Shown: piece by piece, positions 31,827 through 39,445 of the stretch
How positions within the stretch are numbered: position 1 is the first letter of the stretch
How the letters are laid out: every line of letters starts with the position of its first letter
Source: a virus
Length of the DNA: 42,984 nt
Virus record (IMG/VR): IMGVR_UViG_3300036846_000026
Span: 1-42,984 of that record
Direction: 5' to 3' (one strand)
Notes under the pieces: generated by a model
What the model saw: only the letters and a program-made list of their open reading frames with translations
What the model was told of the DNA's origin: nothing
The model's database searches: none
Position numbers and translations under genes: made by a program

Positions 31827-32042
31827 TTACTTATTCCTCCGCAGGATTGCCCCCTTTAGGTCTCCCGCTTCAATGGCCTCACGAATTGCTTTGCTGTCTC
31901 TGTACTTCCAGTAAGCACCCCAGGCACCAAATGCTGCCATTAGAATCAATCCAACGATTGCTACAACGAGTTGCCCCATACCAACTCCACTAGCTGTTAC
32001 GCCAGCAGAACTAGCCGTAGCAGCGTTAATGAAGTCGCGCAT
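31827..32042 (-). CDS. Holin
   Basis: A 71-residue protein, MRDFINAATASSAGVTASGV, with one clear membrane span (MGQLVVAIVGLILMAAFGAWGAYW) and a charged tail ending LRRNK. The N-terminal part is Ala/Ser/Gly-rich and could form a second weak segment, as in P21 pinholins. Position, size and the adjacent SAR-type endolysin support this role. It sets lysis timing at the inner membrane. The start has only a weak ribosome site (CTGGA), which may keep its level low. Confidence 0.82.
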   Translation of the reverse strand: MRDFINAATASSAGVTASGVGMGQLVVAIVGLILMAAFGAWGAYWKYRDSKAIREAIEAGDLKGAILRRNK

Positions 32043-32101
32043 AGTCTTAGTCCAGGTTAAAAGTTTTGAATGTGAGCTTAATTATGGGCTTTATACAGGC
32101 G

Positions 32102-32130
32102 AAAAAAAAGGCATCCCAAATGGGACGCCT
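32102..32130 (-). terminator. Terminator of the 32155 gene, upstream of the lysis operon
   Basis: On the minus strand AGGCGTCCCA-TT-TGGGATGCCT, with one G-T pair, is followed by TTTTTTTT. A CATAAT sequence downstream (about 32080-32085) could serve as -10 for the lysis genes, but no -35 is clear. Confidence 0.88.
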
Positions 32131-32154
32131 CTTATTGAAGGTTGGGTAACTTGC

Positions 32155-32334
32155 TTATGGAAGGATAACAAATTCCAGGTACTTCCCGTTGAGCGCAACT
32201 AGTACTTTCGAACCATCATTACCTTCGCACCAGAAGTATCCGTCACCATTGTTAGTTGCAGTATAAACTCCGTTTACAGCGAAAGGTAAAGTCTTGGAGT
32301 CGTTACGGATGCACTTGAAGTATACGTTAGTCAT
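32155..32334 (-). CDS. Small hypothetical protein (59 aa)
   Basis: A 59-residue protein, MTNVYFKCIRNDSKTLPFAV, ending LNGKYLEFVILP. CGAGG stands ten bases before the ATG. The beta-rich pattern with NGVYTATNNGDGYFWCEG resembles the KGKIYEA-type proteins at 28 kb. It is followed by a strong terminator. No function is known. Confidence 0.68.
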   Translation of the reverse strand: MTNVYFKCIRNDSKTLPFAVNGVYTATNNGDGYFWCEGNDGSKVLVALNGKYLEFVILP

Positions 32335-32356
32335 TTTTAAATCCTCGTTAGTTTTG

Positions 32357-32626
32357 TTAGATTTTGCCTTCTTGCATTAAGCCTTCAACAAGACTCATGC
32401 GATACTGCTGTGGTTTGTATTTTTTAATTGCGTTCTCTGCACCCTTGGCTGTCTTATAGACTTTGTTGAGGCTAGGTACGCCGGTTTCTGAGATGCCAGC
32501 TCCGTAACCATAGTCAATTTCTTCCTTAACCATAAATCCACCATCAACAGCTTTAACAACAAGACGTTTAAAGTAATCATTACCAGTTTCAGTGTTTTTT
32601 GACTTCTTGAGGTACAAAGTAAACAT
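32357..32626 (-). CDS. Hypothetical protein (89 aa)
   Basis: An 89-residue basic protein, MFTLYLKKSKNTETGNDYFK, with SETGVPSLNKVYKTAKGAENAIKK near the end. AAAGGTG precedes the ATG; the in-frame GTG three codons earlier overlaps that ribosome site and is less likely. It is transcribed from the dyad-type promoter at 32667. No family recognised. Confidence 0.7.
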   Translation of the reverse strand: MFTLYLKKSKNTETGNDYFKRLVVKAVDGGFMVKEEIDYGYGAGISETGVPSLNKVYKTAKGAENAIKKYKPQQYRMSLVEGLMQEGKI

Positions 32627-32666
32627 TTCAATCACCTTTTTTTGTTCGCTTCGTTTCGATGGGATA

Positions 32667-32709
32667 ACTATACGTCATCCCTAAATTTATTTTTTAACAA
32701 AAAGTGCTA
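32667..32709 (-). promoter_or_regulatory. Dyad-type promoter for 32626-32155
   Basis: On the minus strand TAGCACTTTTTGTTA (32695-32709), 22 AT-rich bases and TATAGT (32667-32672), then TATCCCATCGAAACGAAGCG. Confidence 0.75.
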
Positions 32710-32934
32710 TTTATTGTTTTCCAGGAATTTCTTCATTTTCTCAATTGATTCAATAGCTTCGTTAAGGTCTGTCGTTACATCCTTGTGGCCACGTAATCCC
32801 ATGCAGAGAAGCTTCTTGAGCCCGTGCTGTAATGCTGGGTCAGTGATGTCGAAAGCTCTCAAGCAATCATACACATCTATTACAATTGATTCGCCAGCAA
32901 TGTTAGTGATAGTGCGGTTATATTTGTTTGTCAT
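32707..32934 (-). CDS. Small phage protein (75 aa), conserved-looking
   Basis: A 75-residue protein, MTNKYNRTITNIAGESIVID. The core IDVYDCLRAFDITDPALQHG and KKLLCMGLRGHKDVTTDL is a pattern I have seen in small proteins of many unrelated phages; its function is unknown. The ATG overlaps the HNH gene stop (ATGA), so the longer upstream frame is not needed. Its stop lies inside the dyad at 32695-32709. Confidence 0.72.
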   Translation of the reverse strand: MTNKYNRTITNIAGESIVIDVYDCLRAFDITDPALQHGLKKLLCMGLRGHKDVTTDLNEAIESIEKMKKFLENNK

Positions 32935-33395
32935 TTTCCGTGCCTCTCTGTAAAGCCTTCTTTTGTTGAATATATGTACTTGGCGTGAGCAACAGCTTCC
33001 TCCTTTGTTAGGAACGCCTTGGAGTGAGTTTTGTTGTTCCATTGTATCTGGACTAGCCATTGCTTACCATCTTTCCTCAACCTCTTCATAAAGTAAACGC
33101 CAGTGAACCCGGTTGAATTGTCTTTCCTCATAGCTGCATTCTTGCAATTTTCAAACCTGTCAACAAGCCTAAGGTTTTCAATTCTGTTATCGTGCTTAAT
33201 CCCATTGATGTGGTCTATTTCCATTCCCTCTGGCTTCTTCATACAATTGTGCATCTCCCATACAACTATGTGTGCAAATGTCATCTTCGCCTTGTACTTT
33301 GTTCGCCAGTAACCACGCAAATCCTTGTAACCAGAAATCTTTCCATTCCTATAAAGGTATCCATCTTTGTAAGTATATATCTCATTCCAGTTCAT
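32931..33395 (-). CDS. HNH endonuclease with AP2-like C-terminal domain
   Basis: A 154-residue protein starting MNWNEIYTYKDGYLYRNG; GAGG stands upstream of this ATG. Residues 40-80 carry the HNH motif: HIVVWEMHN, MEIDHINGIKHDNRIENLRLV. After KNAAMRKDNSTGFTGVY comes an AP2-type DNA-binding segment (WLVQIQWNNKTHSKAFLTKEEA). This is the plan of free-standing phage homing endonucleases. It is inserted between dyad-regulated genes and shares a transcript with the 75-aa protein. No intron is visible. Confidence 0.88.
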   Translation of the reverse strand: MNWNEIYTYKDGYLYRNGKISGYKDLRGYWRTKYKAKMTFAHIVVWEMHNCMKKPEGMEIDHINGIKHDNRIENLRLVDRFENCKNAAMRKDNSTGFTGVYFMKRLRKDGKQWLVQIQWNNKTHSKAFLTKEEAVAHAKYIYSTKEGFTERHGK

Positions 33396-33421
33396 TTTTA
33401 TATCCTCGTTAAGTTGAAACA

Positions 33422-33464
33422 ATAATAGCGCCTTTCGGCGCTATGTGTTTAACAAAAAGTGCTA
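33422..33464 (-). promoter_or_regulatory. Dyad-type promoter for HNH and 32707, with hairpin spacer
   Basis: On the minus strand TAGCACTTTTTGTTA (33450-33464), 22 bases and TATTAT (33422-33427). The spacer holds the stem ATAGCGCC-GAAA-GGCGCTAT (33425-33444), almost the same as after the major capsid gene, so the previous transcript may end within this promoter. Confidence 0.7.
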
Positions 33465-34592
33465 TTAGAACATATCTGGACGACAAATGAATCGACCAAC
33501 TTCACCAAACTCTTTACTGTAAATAATTACTGCAGCCTGACGACGTGATCGCCAACCACCACGCGCAGAGTAAGCATCAGGAGAACCAAGCTGTCCATGA
33601 ATCTCATCAATACCCAAGTTACCTTCTGTAACTGTTTGTGAGTGCCAATGACCGCTATGCGTGTAAACATGCTTAGACTTACCAAAGTCTTCTCTCCAAT
33701 CAGATGCTGCTGCTTCAAGTCTAGTGCTTGCTTTACGCATTGTGTGACCATGAGTAAATGCCAGGAATGTAGCACCATATTGAATGTGATGCATGATGCG
33801 TGGCGACGTTTCAACAAATACACGCTTGTCATCTTCATAGAAAGCGGCCATTGCAGCACGTAGCCAAATCATTGAGGACTCATCGTGATTTCCTTCAATA
33901 ATACAAACACTTACCTTTTTGTGCTTGCTTAACATCTTATTAATAGCTCGACGAATTGAGCGCATTGCAACATAAACTAGCTTAGCAAATCGGCTATCCT
34001 GGTCAAGGCTATGTCCTGAAGCTGGAGTCACAGAATCTAGTCCGTCGGAATGAAGCAGGTCACCTCCAATTAATAGTACTGCCTCTTCTGAGTTTGGTGC
34101 CTTGTTTACTGCATAATCAAAGTAGCCATTCATAACTTCTTCTGCCATGGCGGTATTGTAGTTTGCTCCACATTCATGCTTATGAGCCATAGCGCCAATG
34201 TGTAAGTCAAATACAGGATAAAGAGCAAGCGTCTCATCAAAGTCAATACTTGGCATCTCTGATGCTTCAGCCTTCTCAATGCTAGAGTTAAGAGCATCAA
34301 CTACTGCCTGCATCATCTGGATTTCATGCTGCTTATCCTGACTGGACTTAACCCATTGAAGCTTAATGTTTCCTTCATCATCAACCATGCTGCTAACACC
34401 TTTAACAGCATAACCATCAGGAATAAGCTTACTTACATCACGACCATGGCCAACGCCAGACTTAGCAAGCTTGCTACGACGAAGCTCAACGTTACGAATA
34501 TTCATACCATACTTCTCTGCAATAGCCTTATTGGTCATGCCCTCTTCCAGCTCTGCTTTAAGCTGCTCATTAGTAATCTTTGCAATAGCCAT
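33465..34592 (-). CDS. Metallophosphoesterase with N-terminal HTH (intact copy)
   Basis: A 375-residue protein starting MAIAKITNEQLKAELEEG, with AGGA nine bases upstream. Residues 5-45 form a helix-turn-helix (TNKAIAEKYGMNIRNVELRR). The C-terminal 250 residues are a calcineurin-like phosphoesterase: Asp129-x-His131 (DLHIG), Gly177-Asp178 (GGDLLHS), GNHD (234-237), HGH (281-283) and GHWH (314-317). All metal ligands are present. SbcD-like nucleases and phosphodiesterases share this set; a role in phage DNA processing is likely. A second, broken copy lies directly upstream. Confidence 0.87.
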   Translation of the reverse strand: MAIAKITNEQLKAELEEGMTNKAIAEKYGMNIRNVELRRSKLAKSGVGHGRDVSKLIPDGYAVKGVSSMVDDEGNIKLQWVKSSQDKQHEIQMMQAVVDALNSSIEKAEASEMPSIDFDETLALYPVFDLHIGAMAHKHECGANYNTAMAEEVMNGYFDYAVNKAPNSEEAVLLIGGDLLHSDGLDSVTPASGHSLDQDSRFAKLVYVAMRSIRRAINKMLSKHKKVSVCIIEGNHDESSMIWLRAAMAAFYEDDKRVFVETSPRIMHHIQYGATFLAFTHGHTMRKASTRLEAAASDWREDFGKSKHVYTHSGHWHSQTVTEGNLGIDEIHGQLGSPDAYSARGGWRSRRQAAVIIYSKEFGEVGRFICRPDMF

Positions 34593-34647
34593 TTCAAATT
34601 CCTGTTTAGTTAGTGGTTTCAATCAGTTGTTCATAATCAGTTCGTAC

Positions 34648-34690
34648 ATAATACCAAATGCGAATGGTAGTGTTGTAGCAAAAAGTGCTA
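34648..34690 (-). promoter_or_regulatory. Dyad-type promoter for the intact metallophosphoesterase
   Basis: On the minus strand the perfect dyad TAGCACTTTTTGCTA (34676-34690), 22 bases and TATTAT (34648-34653). About 80 bases here are near-identical to the promoter of the second copy at 35900. Confidence 0.75.
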
Positions 34691-35844
34691 TTATTGATAA
34701 TCTTTGACATGCAAATCCTTAAGCATTTCAAATGGGATTGTTACGCGACCAACTTCACCATAACTTTTGTGATACGTGATTACGCTAGCACTACGACCAG
34801 CAAAGTAACCACCACTAGCGGAGTAATCATCCTTAGAAGTTAGAGTCTGGTGCATTTCAACAATAAACATATTTCCCTCTTTAACCTGGCGATTATGGAA
34901 GTGCCCGATGTGAATATAGCCAAACTCTGTTTCACCAAACATCTTAAGGTACTTATCTGCAAATACTGTTTCTAGCTTATCTCCTCTAGCACAATGCTCA
35001 TGATTAACACCAATAAAGCATTTGCCGTGCTTAATGGCGTAATAGACACCCTGCTCACCATGAACTTCAATTCTTGAGTTTGCCTCATAAACATGCTTAA
35101 ACATCTCGCGCAACCAAATACTTGAAGCATTATCATGATTTCCAGTTACAATCAACAAGTTAACCTTCTCATGCTTTGTTAAACAGAAATCAACAGCAAG
35201 TCTAATTGTTCTAATTGCAGTTTGAACAACCTAAAGAAACGAGTGTCAGCATCAAGCAAATGCCCAGAAGTTGGCGTTACAGCTTTAAATGAATCAAAGT
35301 GCATCCAGTCGCCTTGCTTGTTAATAATGCAATCCTTTGATTTTGGACTCATCTCAACTGCACTACGTAACCAATCAGAAATAAGCTGCTCTGCAATCTT
35401 GGTATCATAGTTGCTACCAGTTTCTTCAGTGCAAGCCATCATACCAATGTGCGCATCTGTAATCGTATATAATCTAAGCAAGTTCTCATCTTGCTTCGTT
35501 ACTTTTAGGTCAACTTCTTTGTACACAGGCATTTCATCGCAAAGAGCATCTACTGCAGCCTGCATAATTTTTGTTTGAGCTTCTTTATCAATATCACTCT
35601 CAACCCACTGACCTTTAACCTCACCTTCAGAAACAAGCAATGTACTAACACCTTTAACAGCATAACCTTCAGGAATCAATTTACTTACATCACTACCATA
35701 TCCAACGCCAGACTTAGCCAACTTGCTACGACGCAGCTCAACTTTGCGAATGCTCATTTCATACTTCTCTGCAATAGCTTTATTAGTCATGCCAGCTTCA
35801 AGTTCTGCTTTCAATTGATTGTTAGTAATCTTTCCAATAGTCAT
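34691..35844 (-). pseudogene. Second metallophosphoesterase copy, broken by one-base frameshift
   Basis: A tandem paralogue of the gene at 33465. The first part (MTIGKITNNQLKAELEAG, HTH, DAHIG, QGDWMH) reads 35844-35179 and stops. The rest (LLIVTGNHDNASSIWLR, NHEH, IGHFHN) continues in another frame to 34691. Alignment to the intact copy shows one base missing in a short A run (TTT at 35221-35223 on the plus strand). Restoring it joins RLFK to TAIRTIRLAVDFCLTKHEKV without a stop. It may be a real inactivation, a sequencing error or an unusual frameshift. The ATG at 35158 is not a true start. Confidence 0.8.
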
Positions 35845-35899
35845 TTAAAATTCCTGTTTAGTTATTATTTTCAATCAGTTGTTCATAATCAGTGCGTAT

Positions 35900-35942
35900 A
35901 TAATACCAAATGCAAACGCCGGTGTTGTAGCGAAAAGTGCTA
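35900..35942 (-). promoter_or_regulatory. Dyad-type promoter for the second metallophosphoesterase copy
   Basis: On the minus strand TAGCACTTTTCGCTA (35928-35942), 22 bases and TATTAT (35900-35905); one base differs from the perfect dyad. Confidence 0.72.
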
Positions 35943-35944
35943 TT

Positions 35945-36208
35945 CTAATCATTTAATTCTTTTAACCAGTAAAGTAGCGGCTCTTCATAATCTGGGCCCA
36001 GGTCAACATGCATCATTGAGTTGCTAGCTGGTGAGTAATACATAAGCGCGAGCTCATTAGTACCATTGAATACATAAACATCTTCGTAATCTGGTGGCAT
36101 CCAGTCCTCAAATGGAATCATTGCATAATACTTAAAGTCACTGAGCTCAACCTTCTCATACTTGCTTACATCAAAATCCAAGCCATTCAGGTAACAATCC
36201 ACAATCAA
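35945..36208 (-). CDS. Hypothetical acidic protein (87 aa)
   Basis: An 87-residue protein, MIVDCYLNGLDFDVSKYEKV, Tyr- and Asp-rich, with PFEDWMPPDYEDVYVFNG and ending LYWLKELND. It overlaps the previous gene by four bases (ATGA). No family recognised. It is the last gene in a string of five small genes from the promoter at 37012. Confidence 0.68.
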   Translation of the reverse strand: MIVDCYLNGLDFDVSKYEKVELSDFKYYAMIPFEDWMPPDYEDVYVFNGTNELALMYYSPASNSMMHVDLGPDYEEPLLYWLKELND

Positions 36209-36453
36209 TCCTTACTCTTAGTAATCTTAAACTTAAATCCCTCAGACTTAAGGAATTCATTAGTATCAATTCTAACGCCTGGCTTTACCCTGACGTACTT
36301 ACGTGGCCTTTCATCCATGTAGCTGAACTTTCCGTTGTAAACCACGCTGATATCCTTTATTTCGAAGTACTTTGATATCATCTTTATGTCATCCTGAAGA
36401 CTGGCCTCACCGCAGTGAGACCACACCTCTGCCCTACCCGTTACGACGATCAT
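36205..36453 (-). CDS. Hypothetical protein (82 aa)
   Basis: An 82-residue basic protein, MIVVTGRAEVWSHCGEASLQ, with DIKMISKYFEIKDISVVY and ending FKFKITKSKD. It overlaps the 42-aa gene at its start and the 87-aa gene at its end. No recognised domain. Confidence 0.67.
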   Translation of the reverse strand: MIVVTGRAEVWSHCGEASLQDDIKMISKYFEIKDISVVYNGKFSYMDERPRKYVRVKPGVRIDTNEFLKSEGFKFKITKSKD

Positions 36454-36562
36454 AATATGCCTTCAAGTAAATCATAGCCATGTTCCAGTGCCAGTCTCTA
36501 TTAGCCATATCTTCAAAGGCTCTGCGTGCATGGTGCTGTGCCACTTCAAAGTAAATGTTCAT
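36434..36562 (-). CDS. Small hypothetical protein (42 aa)
   Basis: A 42-residue protein, MNIYFEVAQHHARRAFEDMA, rich in His, Arg and Trp. It overlaps the stop of the upstream gene (ATGA) and runs 20 bases into the next. GAGGA lies about eight bases upstream. Its function is unknown. Confidence 0.58.
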   Translation of the reverse strand: MNIYFEVAQHHARRAFEDMANRDWHWNMAMIYLKAYYDRRNG

Positions 36563-36783
36563 TTGAAATCCTCTGGGCATTCTTCTTTAAATAACTCAAG
36601 CTCAAGGTCAATTTTGTGCTCATAATCGCAAGGGTCTAGGTTTAAGTAATCACTCTCGAAGCTCCAATCCAGTGATTCAGCCATCTCAAACACATCATGC
36701 CTATAACCAGCTCCTTTTAACTTAGATGACACTAATCCAAGGAACATCGCCCACTTCATGTCAAATGTTAATACGTAGCTCAT
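36559..36783 (-). CDS. Hypothetical acidic protein (74 aa)
   Basis: A 74-residue protein, MSYVLTFDMKWAMFLGLVSS, strongly acidic towards the end (DYLNLDPCDYEHKIDLELEL). Both neighbours overlap by four bases. An acidic DNA-mimic or inhibitor role is conceivable but not supported by a motif. Confidence 0.67.
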   Translation of the reverse strand: MSYVLTFDMKWAMFLGLVSSKLKGAGYRHDVFEMAESLDWSFESDYLNLDPCDYEHKIDLELELFKEECPEDFK

Positions 36784-36971
36784 TCTGAAACCTCATCAAA
36801 TTTTTCGCCGTAGCAGTTTTTAACAGTGTCTAAATCATCTTTGTAAGTCGCGCTAACTTCAAATGCGTAACCTTCACCATCATCAAGAACATAACCTTCA
36901 TCAGTAATAACCATTTCGTAAGTGTAACCAGTCTTGCGTGACTCGTAAGTTTTTCCAGTGTAAATCGCCAT
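36780..36971 (-). CDS. Hypothetical protein (63 aa)
   Basis: A 63-residue acidic, Tyr-rich protein, MAIYTGKTYESRKTGYTYEM, ending GEKFDEVSE. AAGG stands eight bases before this ATG; an earlier GTG overlaps the ribosome site. It is the first gene after the dyad-type promoter at 37012. The GKTYESR pattern again recalls the KGKIYEA-type small proteins. Confidence 0.67.
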   Translation of the reverse strand: MAIYTGKTYESRKTGYTYEMVITDEGYVLDDGEGYAFEVSATYKDDLDTVKNCYGEKFDEVSE

Positions 36972-37011
36972 TTCGTTCACCTTGTTTAGTTCGTTTCGTT
37001 TCGATGGAGTA

Positions 37012-37054
37012 ACTATACCCCATCTTTTGAAATCGTCTTTAGCAATTCGTGCTA
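37012..37054 (-). promoter_or_regulatory. Dyad-type promoter for 36971-35945
   Basis: On the minus strand TAGCACGAATTGCTA (37040-37054), 22 bases and TATAGT (37012-37017), then TACTCCATCGAAACGAAACG. The dyad is inside the last codons of the VRR-NUC gene. Confidence 0.75.
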
Positions 37055-37452
37055 TTTAAACAATCTTTAAATGCAGCCTTGAATGCTTCTAATCCATATG
37101 CTACCGAAGCAAAGCAACCACGCTCGCGACAACCACGGAGGAAAGCCTTCTGTTCTTCGCTGACTGGTGATGCTTGAGTCTTACCTGCACGCTTAAGCTC
37201 TATAGCTGCAAACATGCCGTTAGGAAGGATAATAGAAAAGTCTGCAACGCCTTTAAGTAAACCAGCCTGCTCATCCCTTAATGCACTATGCATTGTCTTC
37301 TTTCCTTCATTAACTGCGTGAAAAACAATGCACTCAGGGTGATTGTACTTAACCCAAGCAACTGCGTTAATTTGCTCTATATCTTCCTTGACGCACGTTT
37401 TAACTGGGCCAGCATAATACTCAATATAATCACCCTTGTCTGTAATATTCAT
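37039..37452 (-). CDS. VRR-NUC domain nuclease
   Basis: A 137-residue protein starting MNITDKGDYIEYY; GGAG stands eight bases before the ATG. The PD-(D/E)XK-type VRR-NUC core is clear: GVADFSII with Asp71, FAAIELKR with Glu85 and Lys87, and SEEQKAFL with Gln101. These small nucleases cut branched DNA in phages and often sit beside a helicase. Here a DECH helicase gene ends just one base upstream. The last residues (NSTNC) are encoded by the operator dyad itself. Confidence 0.87.
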   Translation of the reverse strand: MNITDKGDYIEYYAGPVKTCVKEDIEQINAVAWVKYNHPECIVFHAVNEGKKTMHSALRDEQAGLLKGVADFSIILPNGMFAAIELKRAGKTQASPVSEEQKAFLRGCRERGCFASVAYGLEAFKAAFKDCLNSTNC

Positions 37453-37453
37453 G

Positions 37454-39358
37454 TCAAATCTCCTCGCTGAAGTTCTTCTTAGCAATCAAGTCATCACCTT
37501 TAGCATTCTTTCGGTGAGTAACCAATTTCGGCGCCTGGATGAGATGTTTGTATTGCATAATCTTCTGCGCGTTACGACATCCAATCAGGAAGCTAGCAAT
37601 CTTCTTATCAACTACATGTGGTATTACTCCCTTCAGTTTCCACAGGTTCTTGCAAATCTGGCTATCAGATTCTGGGAAGAATCTCTCATAAGCTTTAAAA
37701 ACTTGGCCATCACAACCTTCCAGTTCGTACTTGAATATTATACCCGTCTGGTTTTTGGTCATAGTGACTTCAAAATTATGAACCTTGTGCCAATCACCTT
37801 TCCTGTACATCTTCCCGCTAAGCTTCTCGTTAGGGTCAAGAAGAACTCCATCACACTTGCGGCAAACCTTAGCTACAACATCATTTTGCGTTTTGCATTC
37901 TGGGCACTCGCGGCTGGTCCAGAAGTACTCGCATCTCTCATTATCGATTACATTCATACAGCGACGAGCGTAAAAGCTGTTTTCCATAGAGCAAATCGGA
38001 CATTGCTTAGGGTCTTTGCCTTGAGTGTATCGACGCTGAAACTGTGCTTGCTCAAGCATTGGATCGAAGTATAGGTCCCCTAACTCATCCATGCATCCAG
38101 TGTAATCCAGAACCAGTCCATCTTCCTTCACGATTCCAGCCTCAACCTGATGCTTCTTAAGCTTACGTATTACTCGGCCTATTAACTGAATAAGGAGCGT
38201 TAGACTTCCAATCTTACGCAGGATTACGCAAGTATCCCATAATGGGATATTAACCCCAGTTGTAAGTGCCATCACCTGGAATGTGTACTTAATCTCACCA
38301 CGAGCAACTTTGTCCAGAATATCCTTTCTCTGCTTTGCCCCAGTCTTATCAGTAATAATAGCGTAAGTGACACCCTCTGGAAGAGCCTCAGCAGCTTCCT
38401 TGCAATGTCTTTGTCCGGCGCACGTAACCAGTACTGCATTTCTGTTTAATGCTATCTTGTGCACCTGAGCCATGATTTGCTGGGTCATTGACGCAGACTC
38501 ATGAATCTTCTCTTCCATCTTCTTCATTGTCTTGGCATCGAAGTCTGCAATGCCATCATTACCATCCGAGTGGAACTCTGAAAGGTCATATCCAACACCT
38601 TCAGTTGCTCCAAATGTTGTTGGCACTACCGCACCGAAATCAACAAGGTAGTTGGTGTCGATATCAACAGGCGCCTCACGCCAAAAACCGAACTCCTTAG
38701 GGTTATCAATCACAATTGGCTCAGTGCCGCGAAATGCCGAACCAGTTACACCAAAGATACGCAACTGTCTACCATGCTTCTCCAAACATCTACGCTGAAG
38801 CTCACGAACAATCATAGTGTATTGAGTTCTTTTCTGGTCTAGCATCTGATCCCACGACTCATCGGCGTCAATTGATTCCTTAAGGTCTTTCCATTCCAAC
38901 TGGTGGCATTCATCAATCCCAAGAACCATTGGCGAGAAGTCACCAAGTGCTTTAAATAAACCGTTCACGACAGATCCATGCGAACCAACAACGATTGGGA
39001 AGTATGCAGACTTTGTGTTTAAACCTGCGCAATATACAGAGTTGGGTATACCAAAGTTTGTAATCTCTTCTGCATCCTGAGATACAATCTCAGCTTGACG
39101 GCTAAGCACCATCATTGAAAGGCCCATTTCTTTGCAGCGAGAGGCAATCATCGCGAGCATGATTGTTTTACCAGCTGATACGCTAGCCTTAATAACAAAT
39201 GGATGTTTGTACTTAGCAATGCGCTCAGAGATACGCTGATACACAACCGCTTGATAAGGATAAGGAACGATGTCACCAAAAGTGAACTTCTTCTGAATCT
39301 CTGCAATTTTCTCTACGCCAAGTTCATCAATCTGCTTTTGGATGCTAACAATCTTCAT
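37454..39358 (-). CDS. Superfamily 2 DECH-box helicase with zinc ribbons
   Basis: A 634-residue protein. Motifs in order: Walker A SAGKT (61-65), DECH (149-152), VTGSAFR (204-210), TTGVNIP (366-372) and QLIGRVIR (391-398). Two four-cysteine clusters follow, C453/456/467/476 and C485/488/499/502. These are probably zinc ribbons, and a C-terminal domain comes after them. It unwinds DNA, probably in phage replication or repair together with the adjacent VRR-NUC nuclease. Its promoter at 39393 is divergent from the HTH gene and contains the dyad. Confidence 0.9.
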   Translation of the reverse strand: MKIVSIQKQIDELGVEKIAEIQKKFTFGDIVPYPYQAVVYQRISERIAKYKHPFVIKASVSAGKTIMLAMIASRCKEMGLSMMVLSRQAEIVSQDAEEITNFGIPNSVYCAGLNTKSAYFPIVVGSHGSVVNGLFKALGDFSPMVLGIDECHQLEWKDLKESIDADESWDQMLDQKRTQYTMIVRELQRRCLEKHGRQLRIFGVTGSAFRGTEPIVIDNPKEFGFWREAPVDIDTNYLVDFGAVVPTTFGATEGVGYDLSEFHSDGNDGIADFDAKTMKKMEEKIHESASMTQQIMAQVHKIALNRNAVLVTCAGQRHCKEAAEALPEGVTYAIITDKTGAKQRKDILDKVARGEIKYTFQVMALTTGVNIPLWDTCVILRKIGSLTLLIQLIGRVIRKLKKHQVEAGIVKEDGLVLDYTGCMDELGDLYFDPMLEQAQFQRRYTQGKDPKQCPICSMENSFYARRCMNVIDNERCEYFWTSRECPECKTQNDVVAKVCRKCDGVLLDPNEKLSGKMYRKGDWHKVHNFEVTMTKNQTGIIFKYELEGCDGQVFKAYERFFPESDSQICKNLWKLKGVIPHVVDKKIASFLIGCRNAQKIMQYKHLIQAPKLVTHRKNAKGDDLIAKKNFSEEI

Positions 39359-39391
39359 TCTTCTATCTCTTCAATGTTCGTCCGATTTGTG

Positions 39392-39434
39392 TATAATACA
39401 TTCTATCGACAATATGTTTTAACAAAAAGTGCTA
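39392..39434. promoter_or_regulatory. Divergent promoter with shared -10 and one dyad
   Basis: GTATAATAC reads TATAAT rightward (39392-39397) and TATTAT leftward (39393-39398). The dyad TAACAAAAAGTGCTA (39420-39434) is 21 bases upstream of the leftward -10. For the rightward HTH gene it lies just after the predicted start of transcription and eleven bases before its ATG. Confidence 0.7.
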
Positions 39435-39445
39435 TGGAGGATTAT

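Noticed and set aside
34691-35158. Separate gene starting MLIVTGNHD
   Set aside because: The ATG is inside the phosphoesterase domain and has no ribosome site; the frame is the continuation of the frameshifted second copy.
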